Source: a virus. Taken from it: DNA of 32,342 bases. Below the pieces are notes generated by a model. The model was not told the DNA's origin and made no database searches. It worked only from the letters and a program-made list of their open reading frames with translations. This document shows positions 15,299 to 22,746 of the stretch, one piece after another. Each line of letters opens with the position of its first letter. Positions within the stretch are counted from its first letter, which is position 1. The stretch lies in IMG/VR virus record IMGVR_UViG_3300037502_002817, positions 1 to 32,342 of that record; one strand, 5' to 3'. The translations under genes and the position numbers were made by a program.

Positions 15299-15481
15299 TG
15301 GGACTTGCACTCTCTTCCCCAATGTGAAGAAGAGATACTTTTCCCCTTCGAAGGGGAATTGTTAACTTAGGTGTAAATACACTTGACCTCGATTTCGTTC
15401 GTACCGAAGTACGAGTATAGCGACATTTCCGCTCTACTTGGGGTTTTATTTTTGGTGGAAATTTTGTTTTGACTAACCCCA
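15299..15481 (-). other. Densely palindromic, relatively GC-rich region upstream of terL
   Basis: Six hairpins lie in under 200 bases: TCTCTTC/GAAGAGA (15311-15335); an 18-bp perfect palindrome TTCCCCTTCGAAGGGGAA (15341-15358); GTGTA-AA-TACAC (15371-15382); TCGTAC/GTACGA around a tetraloop that reads TTCG on the minus strand (15399-15414); AGCG/CGCT (near 15418-15433); and TGGGGTT/AACCCCA (15439-15481). A 70-codon frame here has no ribosome site and a composition unlike other genes. The region may be a structured leader RNA, a packaging (pac) site or a small inserted element. Confidence 0.6.
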
Positions 15482-15527
15482 CCCTAATTCGCATAGTTTT
15501 AAAAATAGAACCCCACGCCCCCTACAC

Positions 15528-15564
15528 AAAAAAAGCACACCACTAATAAATAATGACGTGCTTT
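15528..15564 (-). terminator. Terminator after the resolvase gene
   Basis: GTGCTTT (15558-15564) and AAAGCAC (15532-15538) arms, with TCA/TGG pairing extending the stem, followed on the minus strand by a T-run. Confidence 0.75.
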
Positions 15565-15579
15565 AAATAATCTTCTATT

Positions 15580-16158
15580 CTATACTATCTCTTTAACTTT
15601 TCTTTTTCTTCTTTCTCTTTGTAGCGTTGACTTACTTATTTTAGTCATTGCTTCAACTTCTTTATAACTGTTCGTTTCTAATAACTTCATTGCATGATCT
15701 AGTTGTGTATCGGTATACTCTTTAGGTCTACCCTCTTTAAATCCAGCCTTAGTTTTAGCTATTGCCTTACCTGATTGAGTACGCTCTACAATCATTGAAC
15801 GCTCGAACTCTGCAAACGCTAATAGATTAGTTATTATTAATCTACCCATTGGAGTATCTTCTATTAAACCCATATTCATAATATGCACTGTTACACCATT
15901 ATCTCTTAACTTATCAATATAGGATAGTCCTTCTTTAGTTGTTCTACAAAACCTATCCAACTTAGTAACCACTAATGTATCACCAGATTGAAGCTTATTA
16001 ATAAGATTATTAAATATAGGTCTTTCTTTAGCAGCACTATAACTTTCAATTATTATCTCTGCATCTGAATATCTTGACTTAATTTTTTCTGTTTGTTCTT
16101 CAATTGAATTACCTTCTAATTGACCTTTAGTTGAAACTCTACAATATCCATATATCAT
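15580..16158 (-). CDS. Small serine recombinase (resolvase/invertase family)
   Basis: The protein has 192 residues. The catalytic domain begins [10 protein letters not shown] with the nucleophile Ser9; [11 protein letters not shown] and [23 protein letters not shown] carry the conserved Arg and E-helix residues. A linker, [10 protein letters not shown], leads to a short C-terminal HTH ([21 protein letters not shown]). The full length fits Tn3-type resolvases. Direct repeats resembling a res site lie at 16177-16272, just upstream. Likely job: resolve plasmid multimers. It is inserted between the two terminase genes, which normally adjoin. There is no invertible segment next to it to support an invertase role. 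Confidence 0.92.
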   Translation of the reverse strand: MIYGYCRVSTKGQLEGNSIEEQTEKIKSRYSDAEIIIESYSAAKERPIFNNLINKLQSGDTLVVTKLDRFCRTTKEGLSYIDKLRDNGVTVHIMNMGLIEDTPMGRLIITNLLAFAEFERSMIVERTQSGKAIAKTKAGFKEGRPKEYTDTQLDHAMKLLETNSYKEVEAMTKISKSTLQRERRKRKVKEIV

Positions 16159-16176
16159 ACTTTCACCCCTTAATTG

Positions 16177-16272
16177 TTTTGACTATAAGTTTTGACTACT
16201 ATCTAAATATGATTATACCGTATCATAAATTGATTGTCAATGCTTTATTCAAAACTTTTAAGTTGTGACTAC
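16177..16272. promoter_or_regulatory. Probable res site of the resolvase
   Basis: AAGTTTTGACTAC at 16187-16199 and AAGTTGTGACTAC at 16260-16272 differ at one position, and TTTTGACTA recurs at 16177-16185. Between them are ATTGA-TTG-TCAAT (about 16229-16241) and AACTTTTAAGTT (16254-16265). Several subsites within ~100 bp upstream of a resolvase gene is the normal res layout. Confidence 0.6.
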
Positions 16273-16274
16273 AC

Positions 16275-16697
16275 CTAAGCTGATTCTTTATTGTTCTTTG
16301 TATTGTCAACTACTGTGTTAAATGCTGATAGGATATCGTCAACCGGTGTTTCGTCCTCTGTGGTATCTATACCAGTCGTAGCCGTTGCTATTCTTCCCAG
16401 TGATCTATCTATCCAATACTGTAAAGCCTTTTCCTTTGTACGTTGGTCTGTTGATGAAGAGCATATCTTCCAATACTCTTCTATTGCCTTAGGTAGTCTA
16501 CTAGTAAAGTCCTTCTCGGCTTGGCGTTTTATACCCCGTAGTGCATCGTCTAACGTCTGCCTATACTCTTCATTGTTATCATACCAATTATAAATAGTAG
16601 TCCTATGTACCCCAATTCTATCGGCAATCTCTTGCTTTGAGTAATCTCCAGTGACTAACATTTCAATACATTCTATCTGTTTTTTATTTAAAGCCAT
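16275..16697 (-). CDS. terS: Terminase small subunit
   Basis: The protein has 140 residues. The N-terminal HTH (KQEIADRIGVHRTTIYNWYD, about residues 21-40) is the phBC6A51-type DNA-binding region. A helical middle for oligomerisation and an acidic C-terminal tail for contact with TerL follow. A good ribosome site, TAGGAGGTG, precedes ATG 16697. It recognises the packaging site. A resolvase gene separates it from terL. Confidence 0.85.
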   Translation of the reverse strand: MALNKKQIECIEMLVTGDYSKQEIADRIGVHRTTIYNWYDNNEEYRQTLDDALRGIKRQAEKDFTSRLPKAIEEYWKICSSSTDQRTKEKALQYWIDRSLGRIATATTGIDTTEDETPVDDILSAFNTVVDNTKNNKESA

Positions 16698-17107
16698 ACT
16701 ATAATTTCACCTCCTACAATCAACGTTATTATGTAAACAAATATACACACAAATATACACATAACCTCTAATTTTATGTTTTGTTAAAACACTTTTTCAC
16801 CACTAAAAACCTCTAAAAATTTTCTGTTTTTACCACAACACTTTTTTTAAGGTGTATTTTGTGTTTTGTTAAAACAAATAATTCTCTGTAAACATGCTAG
16901 TTTAAGCACATTTTCATTACGAAAATACATAGCTATAACTTAGCAAAATTTAACCCTAAAAATACGCAATAAATTGTAATAAAACCATTAAAATTTTCAC
17001 ACTAAATAATATTTGTTCTTATACGTATAGGCAATAATTTTTTGCCGTTTCAATCTTGTTATATTTTCCATTTTGATTAACCTCAAAAACATATTTTAAA
17101 TAATATA
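16698..17107. other. Gene-free AT-rich region upstream of terS with repeats
   Basis: There is no supported frame. CAAATATACACA occurs twice in perfect tandem (16738-16749, 16750-16761). GTTTTGTTAAAAC occurs twice, near 16779 and 16863. TTTTTACCA (16827-16835) overlaps ACAACACTTT (16835-16844), and both motifs recur in the gene-free stretch upstream of the RNA polymerase gene (26280-26318, 26381-26389). No good sigma-A promoter was seen on the minus strand. This is the likely control region of the packaging and structural genes. Confidence 0.55.
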
Positions 17108-17130
17108 GGGGGTAGAGTTTAGCCACCCCC
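17108..17130 (-). terminator. GC hairpin after the csp/42-aa unit
   Basis: GGGGGT (17108-17113) pairs with ACCCCC (17125-17130). The arms are strong but the following minus-strand tract (TATATTATTT) is only loosely T-rich, so termination is probable, not certain. Confidence 0.55.
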
Positions 17131-17152
17131 TTTCAATCCTCAATATCAATCG

Positions 17153-17281
17153 TTATCTCTTTTTAACCATCTTAATAAATCCAGATAGTAAACAATACAA
17201 TAGACTTAATAGCAATATTGCTCCACAACCATAAAGACATATTAAACAAATATTTTTCAATACCTCAATGATAAACTCCAT
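17153..17281 (-). CDS. 42-aa Cys-rich single-span membrane peptide
   Basis: ATG 17279-17281 lies a few bases after the cold-shock gene's stop, with AAAAAGGG as ribosome site (about 10 bases away); TAA is at 17153-17155. One long hydrophobic segment (about residues 10-36) holds five of the residues as Cys or near-Cys positions, followed by a basic tail (KMVKKR), so the C-terminus should face the cytoplasm. It would be co-transcribed with the cold-shock gene. No family recognised; a holin- or antiholin-like role is speculation. Confidence 0.5.
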   Translation of the reverse strand: MEFIIEVLKNICLICLYGCGAILLLSLLYCLLSGFIKMVKKR

Positions 17282-17287
17282 AATTAA

Positions 17288-17491
17288 TTAACCCTTTTTA
17301 ACATTAGCTGCATAAGGTCTATTTTGATTATCCTGCGCTAATTCATACGTAACAGTTTCTCCGTCATTTAATCTACGGAATCCTTTCATAACAATGTCAG
17401 ATTGATGTACAAACAATTCCTTGTTATCTTCTGTAATTATGAAACCAAACCCTTTTTTAACGTTAAAAAATTTCACTGTACCTTTATTCAT
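17288..17491 (-). CDS. csp: Cold-shock-domain protein (CspA family)
   Basis: The protein has 67 residues, the usual length. It carries the conserved GTVKFFNVKKGFGFI start with RNP1 (KGFGFI, 13-18) and RNP2 (LFVHQ, 26-30), and the aromatic residues that stack on nucleic acid. The ribosome site is AAAGGAG. These proteins bind single-stranded RNA or DNA and melt RNA structure. Carrying one on an element with so many folded RNAs is suggestive. It has no phage-specific fusion. Confidence 0.95.
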   Translation of the reverse strand: MNKGTVKFFNVKKGFGFIITEDNKELFVHQSDIVMKGFRRLNDGETVTYELAQDNQNRPYAANVKKG

Positions 17492-17527
17492 ATTATAAAA
17501 TCTCCTTTAATTTATATTATTTTTTTG

Positions 17528-17556
17528 TTGACTTTCTCTTTATTATGTTGTATAAT
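17528..17556 (+). promoter_or_regulatory. Sigma-A promoter, antisense to the small-gene operon
   Basis: TTGACT (17528-17533), 17-base spacer, TATAAT (17551-17556). It points into the 3' end of the minus-strand 99-aa gene. No clear terminator or reading frame was found downstream. Confidence 0.65.
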
Positions 17557-17593
17557 TATATTAGAAAAATTTAACCTTTTTTACTAAAAAAAA

Positions 17594-17893
17594 TTAATCT
17601 AACTCTTTCCATGTAGGATTTTCTGGATCTTTTAAATATTCCTCATAATCTGGATTATCATACTTAACCGGCTTAATCTCTTCTTGTTTAATCTCTTCGA
17701 TATACTTATATAGTTGTACAACAGATTCACAATATAGTTTTTCTTCACGATAGCGAATACTTTCGTATAATTCGTCTAATCCCTGACTTCCATTATCCAA
17801 CATTACTTGAATCGTATAATCATCAAACTTTGACAAACCCTTTATAAATGTAATGATATCAATATCTAAATATGCATCTTTAATAACTCTCAT
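17594..17893 (-). CDS. 99-aa hypothetical acidic protein
   Basis: An acidic, helical protein; the C-terminus is rich in Asp, Glu and Pro. A stretch around residues 32-75 has the same spacing of D-N, E, R-E, Y, L and E-E residues as the 118-aa protein at 21419-21775, so the two may be distant relatives. It starts by ATGA overlap with the small gene upstream (17890-18060). Function unknown; the neighbours suggest a phage accessory role. Confidence 0.75.
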   Translation of the reverse strand: MRVIKDAYLDIDIITFIKGLSKFDDYTIQVMLDNGSQGLDELYESIRYREEKLYCESVVQLYKYIEEIKQEEIKPVKYDNPDYEEYLKDPENPTWKELD

Positions 17894-18060
17894 AAAATAA
17901 AATCCTCCTCGGCATTATATATTGTATTTACGTATTTATCTAACTCTGCAAGTATACTAATTTTTTCATCAAAACTTAAATCGTAACCTTCTAAACATCC
18001 TACAATCTTTAGGACACTCTCCACTTTTAATTCAACATTGATTGTATCTGTTTTACTCAT
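17890..18060 (-). CDS. 56-aa hypothetical acidic protein
   Basis: The start is ATG 18058-18060 with GAGGTG upstream, and the stop is TGA 17890-17892 overlapping the ATG of the next gene. The start also lies beside the TAA of the preceding gene (ATGAGTAA), so three small genes form a coupled run. The protein is acidic and helical, with no recognised domain. Confidence 0.7.
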   Translation of the reverse strand: MSKTDTINVELKVESVLKIVGCLEGYDLSFDEKISILAELDKYVNTIYNAEEDFIL

Positions 18061-18241
18061 TAGACACCTCTTCTCCGCTGTTATTAAAAGGTATAGGATT
18101 AGTTAAAACATCGAATACCCTATTTAATACCTTAACTTGATTAAAACCGCTTATATTGATTGTATCAAGCATTTTTAATACCCCTTGAATCTTTTCTTCT
18201 TCGTACAAAACACCTTTAATTTGTTTCTTATCTTCGCTCAT
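18053..18241 (-). CDS. 62-aa hypothetical protein
   Basis: I choose ATG 18239-18241, which follows AAGGAGTG at good distance; the longer frame from 18250 starts on a GTG inside that ribosome site. The product is a small mixed alpha/beta protein with no recognised family, first of three coupled small genes downstream of the tail-fibre gene. Confidence 0.7.
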   Translation of the reverse strand: MSEDKKQIKGVLYEEEKIQGVLKMLDTINISGFNQVKVLNRVFDVLTNPIPFNNSGEEVSNE

Positions 18242-18260
18242 AAAATACACTCCTTAGAAT

Positions 18261-18286
18261 AAAAAAAATACAGCCTATTAAGCTGT
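18261..18286 (-). terminator. Terminator after the tail hub/fibre gene
   Basis: ACAGC (18270-18274) and GCTGT (18282-18286) around a 7-base loop, followed on the minus strand by eight T, directly after the stop codon. Confidence 0.75.
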
Positions 18287-21200
18287 TTATGATGCACTCT
18301 TTAAATTAATAATTTCTTGTTTTAACATTTGTACTTCATTAATCAATAGTGGAATAAACTCGTTATAACGTAGGAAATAATTATAATCAACTATCTCACT
18401 AGTTGTATCATAATCTGGTGTTTCATTTCCTTCAGGATCTAATAACTTTTTACTATACACTGGATCTTTAACTAATCCAGCAAACTCTTGACTTGTAATG
18501 CCAGCCGTCTTCATGGCTTGCTCTGTCTCTTGTGCAATTACCCCGATGTGAAATCTATCACTGCTAGAATCATTCATTTTGTACATTCTAGGTTTAATAT
18601 TGTCAAATAAAACCGTATAACGTTCGTCTAAGTCTTGAATAGAGTTCTTTTTACGTGCATCTGAAGTATTTATTGTACCTGAATTCGCCCAAATTGAACT
18701 CCATAAACCACCGCTTGTACCACATGAACTCATTCCATTGTTATATGGCCTGAAATTATTATTAGCAGACACGTAAACCGCCAAACCATCACTAGGACTA
18801 TTTCCTAATCCATACGCCATACTAGCCCAACTTGCATTTCCTGATTGCATTGCATAAGTAGCATTCCCAGCATTACCAGCCCAGTTTGCACTTTCTGCTA
18901 TATTTGCATTAGCTGCATTTAATACTGTTTGTTGTCCTATGTTAGCACTTGTAATAGGTGTATTTCCATTAATAAGATTAGTTGTAACATTATTAGTTGA
19001 TATACCCGTAGAAGCCACAACCGTATTTCCATATTGAGAATTTAAACCGATTGCTCCACTATCAATAAATATGTTATCTCCATTGTAACCCTCATATAAA
19101 ATATGTCCGTTATCAATTGAAATAATCCCATTTTGACCTACTGCTGTAATTGATCCTGAAAAACTACCGTTTGTAAAACTTGCGCCATTAGCCGTAAGAT
19201 TACCATAAGCATCAACTATAAATCTACCATTGATATTCATGCTACCACCTGTTATTTTACCAGCAAAAGTAGCATTGCCACTAGAATCAATATAAAATTG
19301 ATTTACACCATTATTCGTTAACTTTATACCGTCTGTAGCATTTAATAACAATTTACTATTACCTCTAGTAATGGTTATATCACAATCTTTAAAGGTTGCT
19401 CCATCTTTATTCATAGTAATTGAATTATTCTCATTCGTAATATTCAGATATTGAGTTAAAACCATGTTACCGGCTATAACGTCAGCCATTACGGCAAATA
19501 TCTTCTCACCATTTTCGGAGGTAAAAGTACCTATACCAACTTTTGAACTTTTGAAACCATCGTCGGAAAATAACAATGTGTTATTATTCCACCATGCCAT
19601 CCTCTCGTCAAATTTGTTTTGATCTGGTAACCATTTCCTCATTCTTTGACCGTATGTATCAATCAATAAATCCTGATTATCATTATTAATCATTGCGTTA
19701 GTCGTGGCATTTAAAGCACCATTCATAAACTCTCTTACTTTATTTGTTTGATTGGCCGCTTTATCATATCCAAACTTCGCTAGAGATAAACTTGTTGATG
19801 CTCTACTAGCTTCAGCTAATAAATCACCTAGTTGTAATCTTACATCATCTTGAACCGGTCTATCACTGAATGTTAATCCCATATCACGTGGGTTATCAAA
19901 ATCAATATCAAGTTGTATTAATCTTAACATAGTATAATAACCACTTCTTAAAATTAAAGTTATTATATTACCACATTCAAAATCTTCTCGCCATTCCTTG
20001 TATGATATTCTATTGTCTATTTCATCTTGTATCGTATATAAATTACTAGCGTTAATTTCTATGCTGTACTGTGGCTTACTAGCATGAGCCAACTCTGACA
20101 ATCCGTTGTTGAACAATTCTCTTTTCATCTGTAAGGCTTCAGCTTCTGACATATCATCGGTAATAACAAAGCTTGAATCTTGATATTCGTCATATTCAGT
20201 AATAAATGTATTTAGTTCTTTAATCTGATCTGCTGTAAAATTGTTATTAATATCTAAATCAACATTTACAGCACTGATACTATTTTTAATACTAGATATT
20301 TCATTCTCTTTAGCACTTATTTCAGTTTTCTTTAATGAAATTTGAATATTTACATTATCAATATTAGTTAGTGTAGTTTGATATAAACTATAGTCACCGC
20401 TACCAACTGGAGGTGTACTACTATATTTACTAACTAATTCACCTTGTAAGTCTGAATATGTTTTTAACTGTTCTTCCAAGGTGTTCAATTCACTTTTTAA
20501 AGTGGTTAAATACTCAAATTGAATCTTTAATAAATCTAATGTATCATTATAATTATTTAAATAACTGTTGTATTTAATTTTATAATTATTTAATGCCTGG
20601 ACTAAATCTTCTGTCATCCATTCAGAATCAGTAAAGAAATCTAAGTTAATAATATAATCCGTTCCCGTGGGATTTACGTCTTTAATATCAATAGAAGAAT
20701 CCCCAATTACTTTTAACTTAGTTACAACTTTATTTAAGTCTGATTCCCTTACATACTCTTGTACTAAATTTTTTCTTGAAAGTGTTACATTAGTCATTCT
20801 TCCTATGTTTTCTAACTTATAAGCATTTATCGTCTTATCGAATGTATTGAATTGAAATATACAGCTAAAAGACTTACTTAAATCAGTCATTAATAATCCG
20901 TAGATATTTTGTGTATCAATAGAAAAAGTACGTTTTGAAGTGAGTAGTTCATTGTCAATATGACCTATCCCCCAGCCGCTTGCATCTGCTATTAAATGCA
21001 TTAAACTATACTCCTGATCTGTAACATCATATAAAGAATATACTCCCTTAATATTAGTTATCTTTTTTCCTACTAATTCATTTTCAAGTGATACGCAAGT
21101 AATTTGTTTATATTCAATACCACCTAGCGAACCTTCTTCTACTGTTTTAATTTGAAACCAGCCGACATATTGAATTTCAATTAATCTTTTTACAATAATC

Positions 21201-21394
21201 TTTTCGTAAAATTCATTTTTATTGCCGTCTGCTATCGAATAAATTTTAAAGGATGCTTCTGACATAGCATTTAATTTAATTGATAGTTTTAAATTTCTAA
21301 CGTAAGGCAATAATCCTATGTATTTTTTTTGTGGATTAGCAAGTAAAATCTTACTTTGCCTTAAACGATCATTTCCGTCGAACGTAAACATCAT
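18287..21394 (-). CDS. Tail hub (Tal) / receptor fibre with C-terminal Peptidase_S74 chaperone
   Basis: The protein has 1035 residues. Residues 1-~240 resemble the prophage endopeptidase-tail (Tal, gp27-like) hub, with SLENELVGKKI, a conserved ASGW segment and a LKVIGD strand. A coiled-coil follows (about 265-385), then a collar-like region. From ~620 come low-complexity beta repeats rich in Asn, Gly and Thr, as in trimeric fibres. The last 125 residues are an S74 intramolecular chaperone: the TSDARKK motif puts Ser911-Asp912 at the expected self-cleavage site, with Lys915/916. The protein thus joins hub, shaft and self-trimmed fibre in one chain and should decide host range. It lies upstream of the terminase genes, away from the tape measure. 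Confidence 0.88.
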   Translation of the reverse strand: MMFTFDGNDRLRQSKILLANPQKKYIGLLPYVRNLKLSIKLNAMSEASFKIYSIADGNKNEFYEKIIVKRLIEIQYVGWFQIKTVEEGSLGGIEYKQITCVSLENELVGKKITNIKGVYSLYDVTDQEYSLMHLIADASGWGIGHIDNELLTSKRTFSIDTQNIYGLLMTDLSKSFSCIFQFNTFDKTINAYKLENIGRMTNVTLSRKNLVQEYVRESDLNKVVTKLKVIGDSSIDIKDVNPTGTDYIINLDFFTDSEWMTEDLVQALNNYKIKYNSYLNNYNDTLDLLKIQFEYLTTLKSELNTLEEQLKTYSDLQGELVSKYSSTPPVGSGDYSLYQTTLTNIDNVNIQISLKKTEISAKENEISSIKNSISAVNVDLDINNNFTADQIKELNTFITEYDEYQDSSFVITDDMSEAEALQMKRELFNNGLSELAHASKPQYSIEINASNLYTIQDEIDNRISYKEWREDFECGNIITLILRSGYYTMLRLIQLDIDFDNPRDMGLTFSDRPVQDDVRLQLGDLLAEASRASTSLSLAKFGYDKAANQTNKVREFMNGALNATTNAMINNDNQDLLIDTYGQRMRKWLPDQNKFDERMAWWNNNTLLFSDDGFKSSKVGIGTFTSENGEKIFAVMADVIAGNMVLTQYLNITNENNSITMNKDGATFKDCDITITRGNSKLLLNATDGIKLTNNGVNQFYIDSSGNATFAGKITGGSMNINGRFIVDAYGNLTANGASFTNGSFSGSITAVGQNGIISIDNGHILYEGYNGDNIFIDSGAIGLNSQYGNTVVASTGISTNNVTTNLINGNTPITSANIGQQTVLNAANANIAESANWAGNAGNATYAMQSGNASWASMAYGLGNSPSDGLAVYVSANNNFRPYNNGMSSCGTSGGLWSSIWANSGTINTSDARKKNSIQDLDERYTVLFDNIKPRMYKMNDSSSDRFHIGVIAQETEQAMKTAGITSQEFAGLVKDPVYSKKLLDPEGNETPDYDTTSEIVDYNYFLRYNEFIPLLINEVQMLKQEIINLKSAS

Positions 21395-21418
21395 TAATAA
21401 TCACCGTTTACCTTTCTG

Positions 21419-21775
21419 TTATTTTCGTGGTATAACGTCTGGTATGTTAAACTCTGGAGTATAGAATTTAGGCATTATATTTGCTTTAGACATTGCTTCT
21501 TTTAATTTTTCAGCGTCAATATTATATTTAGTTATAATCAAACTTTCTTCACCAAACATTTTTTTACATTCCGCTTTTTCTTTTTCCTTTTCTTCCGCTT
21601 CGATTTTGTCAACAACTTCAAACAATTCAACCATGAAAGAAATATAACTCCTCTCTCTTTCATCTACTACGGCATCCAAAATCTCATTAATACTTCTGCA
21701 ATCATTGTCTAAAAAATCTCTTACCATTCTTTCATCCATCATTCCTAATGCTTTAATAACTGATAACTTCTTCAT
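21419..21775 (-). CDS. 118-aa hypothetical acidic coiled-coil protein
   Basis: I choose ATG 21775, which has AGAAGGAAT upstream; the longer frame to 21817 starts inside the preceding gene. Helical, with a run of Glu/Lys (about residues 60-80) that is probably a coiled-coil, and a Pro-rich tail. It shows weak similarity in residue spacing to the 99-aa protein at 17594. It sits immediately before the tail hub gene (24 bases), so a tail-assembly helper is possible. Confidence 0.75.
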   Translation of the reverse strand: MKKLSVIKALGMMDERMVRDFLDNDCRSINEILDAVVDERERSYISFMVELFEVVDKIEAEEKEKEKAECKKMFGEESLIITKYNIDAEKLKEAMSKANIMPKFYTPEFNIPDVIPRK

Positions 21776-21794
21776 AAATAAAATTCCTTCTTTC

Positions 21795-22031
21795 TTATTT
21801 TTGTTTTTTATATCCATAACTCAAATAAAATGAGTTAATAATATCTTGTACATGAACATTACCATCAAAGAGCCATACTCTTTTTGTTTTATCTTTCCTA
21901 TCTTGCCTTACACCTATTAAAAACTCTAATAAGTTATTGTCTGCTAAACTGTACAAAAGGTTTATGTCAGTTACAACTATTGGTTTTGTAGGTTCTTTTT
22001 CTCGATCTGTCTCTAATCCGTAGTAATACAT
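21795..22031 (-). CDS. 78-aa hypothetical protein (DUF5659-like pattern)
   Basis: The segment LIGVRQDRKDKTKRVWLFDGNVHVQDIINSF (residues 37-67, quoted here only by its core RVWLFDG) has the layout of the small DUF5659-type proteins of Clostridia phages: a basic turn, a strand R-V-W-L-F and a closing helix. The match is by memory of pattern only. The start follows AGAGGTGTAAA. The folded region 22059-22210 lies directly upstream in its leader. Confidence 0.65.
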   Translation of the reverse strand: MYYYGLETDREKEPTKPIVVTDINLLYSLADNNLLEFLIGVRQDRKDKTKRVWLFDGNVHVQDIINSFYLSYGYKKQK

Positions 22032-22058
22032 TTTACACCTCTTTCTTTAGAGTTTTTA

Positions 22059-22210
22059 GCAACGGCAGCGCCCCCAAAAATTGGAGACACCACCGCAGGT
22101 ATATCATACCTTATCCACGAGGTTAAAAGCCTCGCTCATGACACTTAGCTGATTTTTGCAATTGCTTTTTAGGGCGGAGGACGGTTCGATTTTACGAACA
22201 TGAAATCAGC
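22059..22210 (-). ncRNA. Structured leader or RNA between the HTH gene and the tail-hub operon
   Basis: Exact stems follow one another: GCTGATTT/AAATCAGC (22148-22155/22203-22210) enclosing GTTCG/CGAAC (22184-22199); CGAGG/CCTCG (22118-22134); AGGTAT/ATACCT (22097-22111); and a long hairpin GCAACGG/CCACCGC (22059-22065/22090-22096) enclosing GCCCCC/GGAGAC. On the minus strand GGGGGCG near the 3' end could also pair with CCGCCC inside the first stem, a possible pseudoknot. Local GC content is well above the surroundings and there is no frame. On the minus strand it would be a 5' leader ending ~28 bases before the 78-aa gene. No known riboswitch was recognised. Confidence 0.55.
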
Positions 22211-22273
22211 AAACATAACATGTTAATGATCTATCTAATTGTGTATGTAAGACGCATAAGCGTAATTACTAAT

Positions 22274-22474
22274 TTAATATCCTTTACTAATAAGGAAGTT
22301 TGATAAACTTTCCAATTCTGGATAAGTAAGGTTTAACTTACTATTCTTATATTTACTTAAAGAACTTTGTGCAATAAACGATTGCTGACTAATATACTTC
22401 TGATTCATGCCTTCGCTTATAATCTTTAATAATCTTTCTCTTACATTCTTTTGTGTTAAAACAACCTCACTCAT
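22274..22474 (-). CDS. Small XRE-like HTH regulator
   Basis: The protein has 66 residues. The order QKYISQQSFIAQSSLSKYKNSK (HTH core near residues 26-46, quoted short as QQSFIAQSSLSKY) followed by LTYPELESLSNFL fits a minimal Cro/C1-type domain. The ribosome site is AAGGAGAG. Its promoter (22526-22554) carries the palindrome TTGTG-N6-CACAA over the -35, which suggests autoregulation. It may control the structured leader and tail-hub operon downstream and, through the divergent promoter at 22566, RNA E. Confidence 0.75.
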   Translation of the reverse strand: MSEVVLTQKNVRERLLKIISEGMNQKYISQQSFIAQSSLSKYKNSKLNLTYPELESLSNFLISKGY

Positions 22475-22525
22475 TTTTCACTCTCCTTATTTTTCAATAA
22501 TTATTTCTAGTAATTTTTAATAAAT

Positions 22526-22554
22526 TTTATAAAAATCTTTGTGCAATTTCACAA
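22526..22554 (-). promoter_or_regulatory. Promoter and operator of the small HTH gene
   Basis: On the minus strand: TTGTGA (22549-22554), 17-base spacer, TATAAA (22526-22531). The palindrome TTGTGCAATTTCACAA at 22539-22554 overlaps the -35. Confidence 0.65.
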
Positions 22555-22565
22555 TAGACTTTTAT

Positions 22566-22594
22566 TTGACAATAGTATATAATTAGTTTAGCAT
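22566..22594 (+). promoter_or_regulatory. Divergent promoter of RNA E
   Basis: Perfect TTGACA (22566-22571), 17-base spacer, TAGCAT (22589-22594). It is divergent from the HTH promoter 12 bases away. Confidence 0.6.
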
Positions 22595-22600
22595 AGGATA

Positions 22601-22742
22601 AATATACTTTCTTATATACCATTAATCGGAAAATCGTCAATCGCCCAAACCCTTTATTTATAAGGGTTTATACGTGTTATAAAAATGTTTGTCGTGATAA
22701 AAAATACAAAAAAGAGTGGCATTTCACCACTCTAATTTTTTT
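22601..22742 (+). ncRNA. Candidate RNA E (~140 nt), convergent to the RNA polymerase gene
   Basis: No reading frame. It contains the hairpin AAACCCTT/AAGGGTTT near 22650-22672 and ends at a strong two-way terminator: AGAGTGG (22713-22719) with CCACTCT (22727-22733), T-run after it on the plus strand and another on the minus strand. The terminator also ends the RNA polymerase gene from the other side. The -10 is imperfect, so expression is less sure than for RNAs A, C and F. Confidence 0.5.
22707..22742. terminator. Bidirectional terminator
   Basis: Seven-base perfect stem AGAGTGG/CCACTCT with a 7-base loop, flanked by an A-run on the left and a T-run on the right, so it works for both strands. 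It lies five bases beyond the RNA polymerase stop codon. Confidence 0.85.
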
Positions 22743-22746
22743 TACC

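Noticed and set aside
15240-15330. Possible group II intron (GTGCAAGTCC-like string upstream of terL)
   Set aside because: No domain V, no maturase gene and no split exon could be found.
15282-15494. 70-codon minus-strand frame
   Set aside because: No ribosome site, odd Arg/Ser/Lys composition and complete overlap with a palindrome-dense block; the frame is best explained as a by-product of that structure.
15580-16158. DNA invertase controlling tail fibres
   Set aside because: No inverted segment or alternative fibre ends adjoin it, while direct res-like repeats do.
22180-22200. tRNA T-arm-like GGTTCGATT
   Set aside because: The flanking bases do not form a 5-bp T-stem and no acceptor or anticodon arm fits; no tRNA gene was found in the window.
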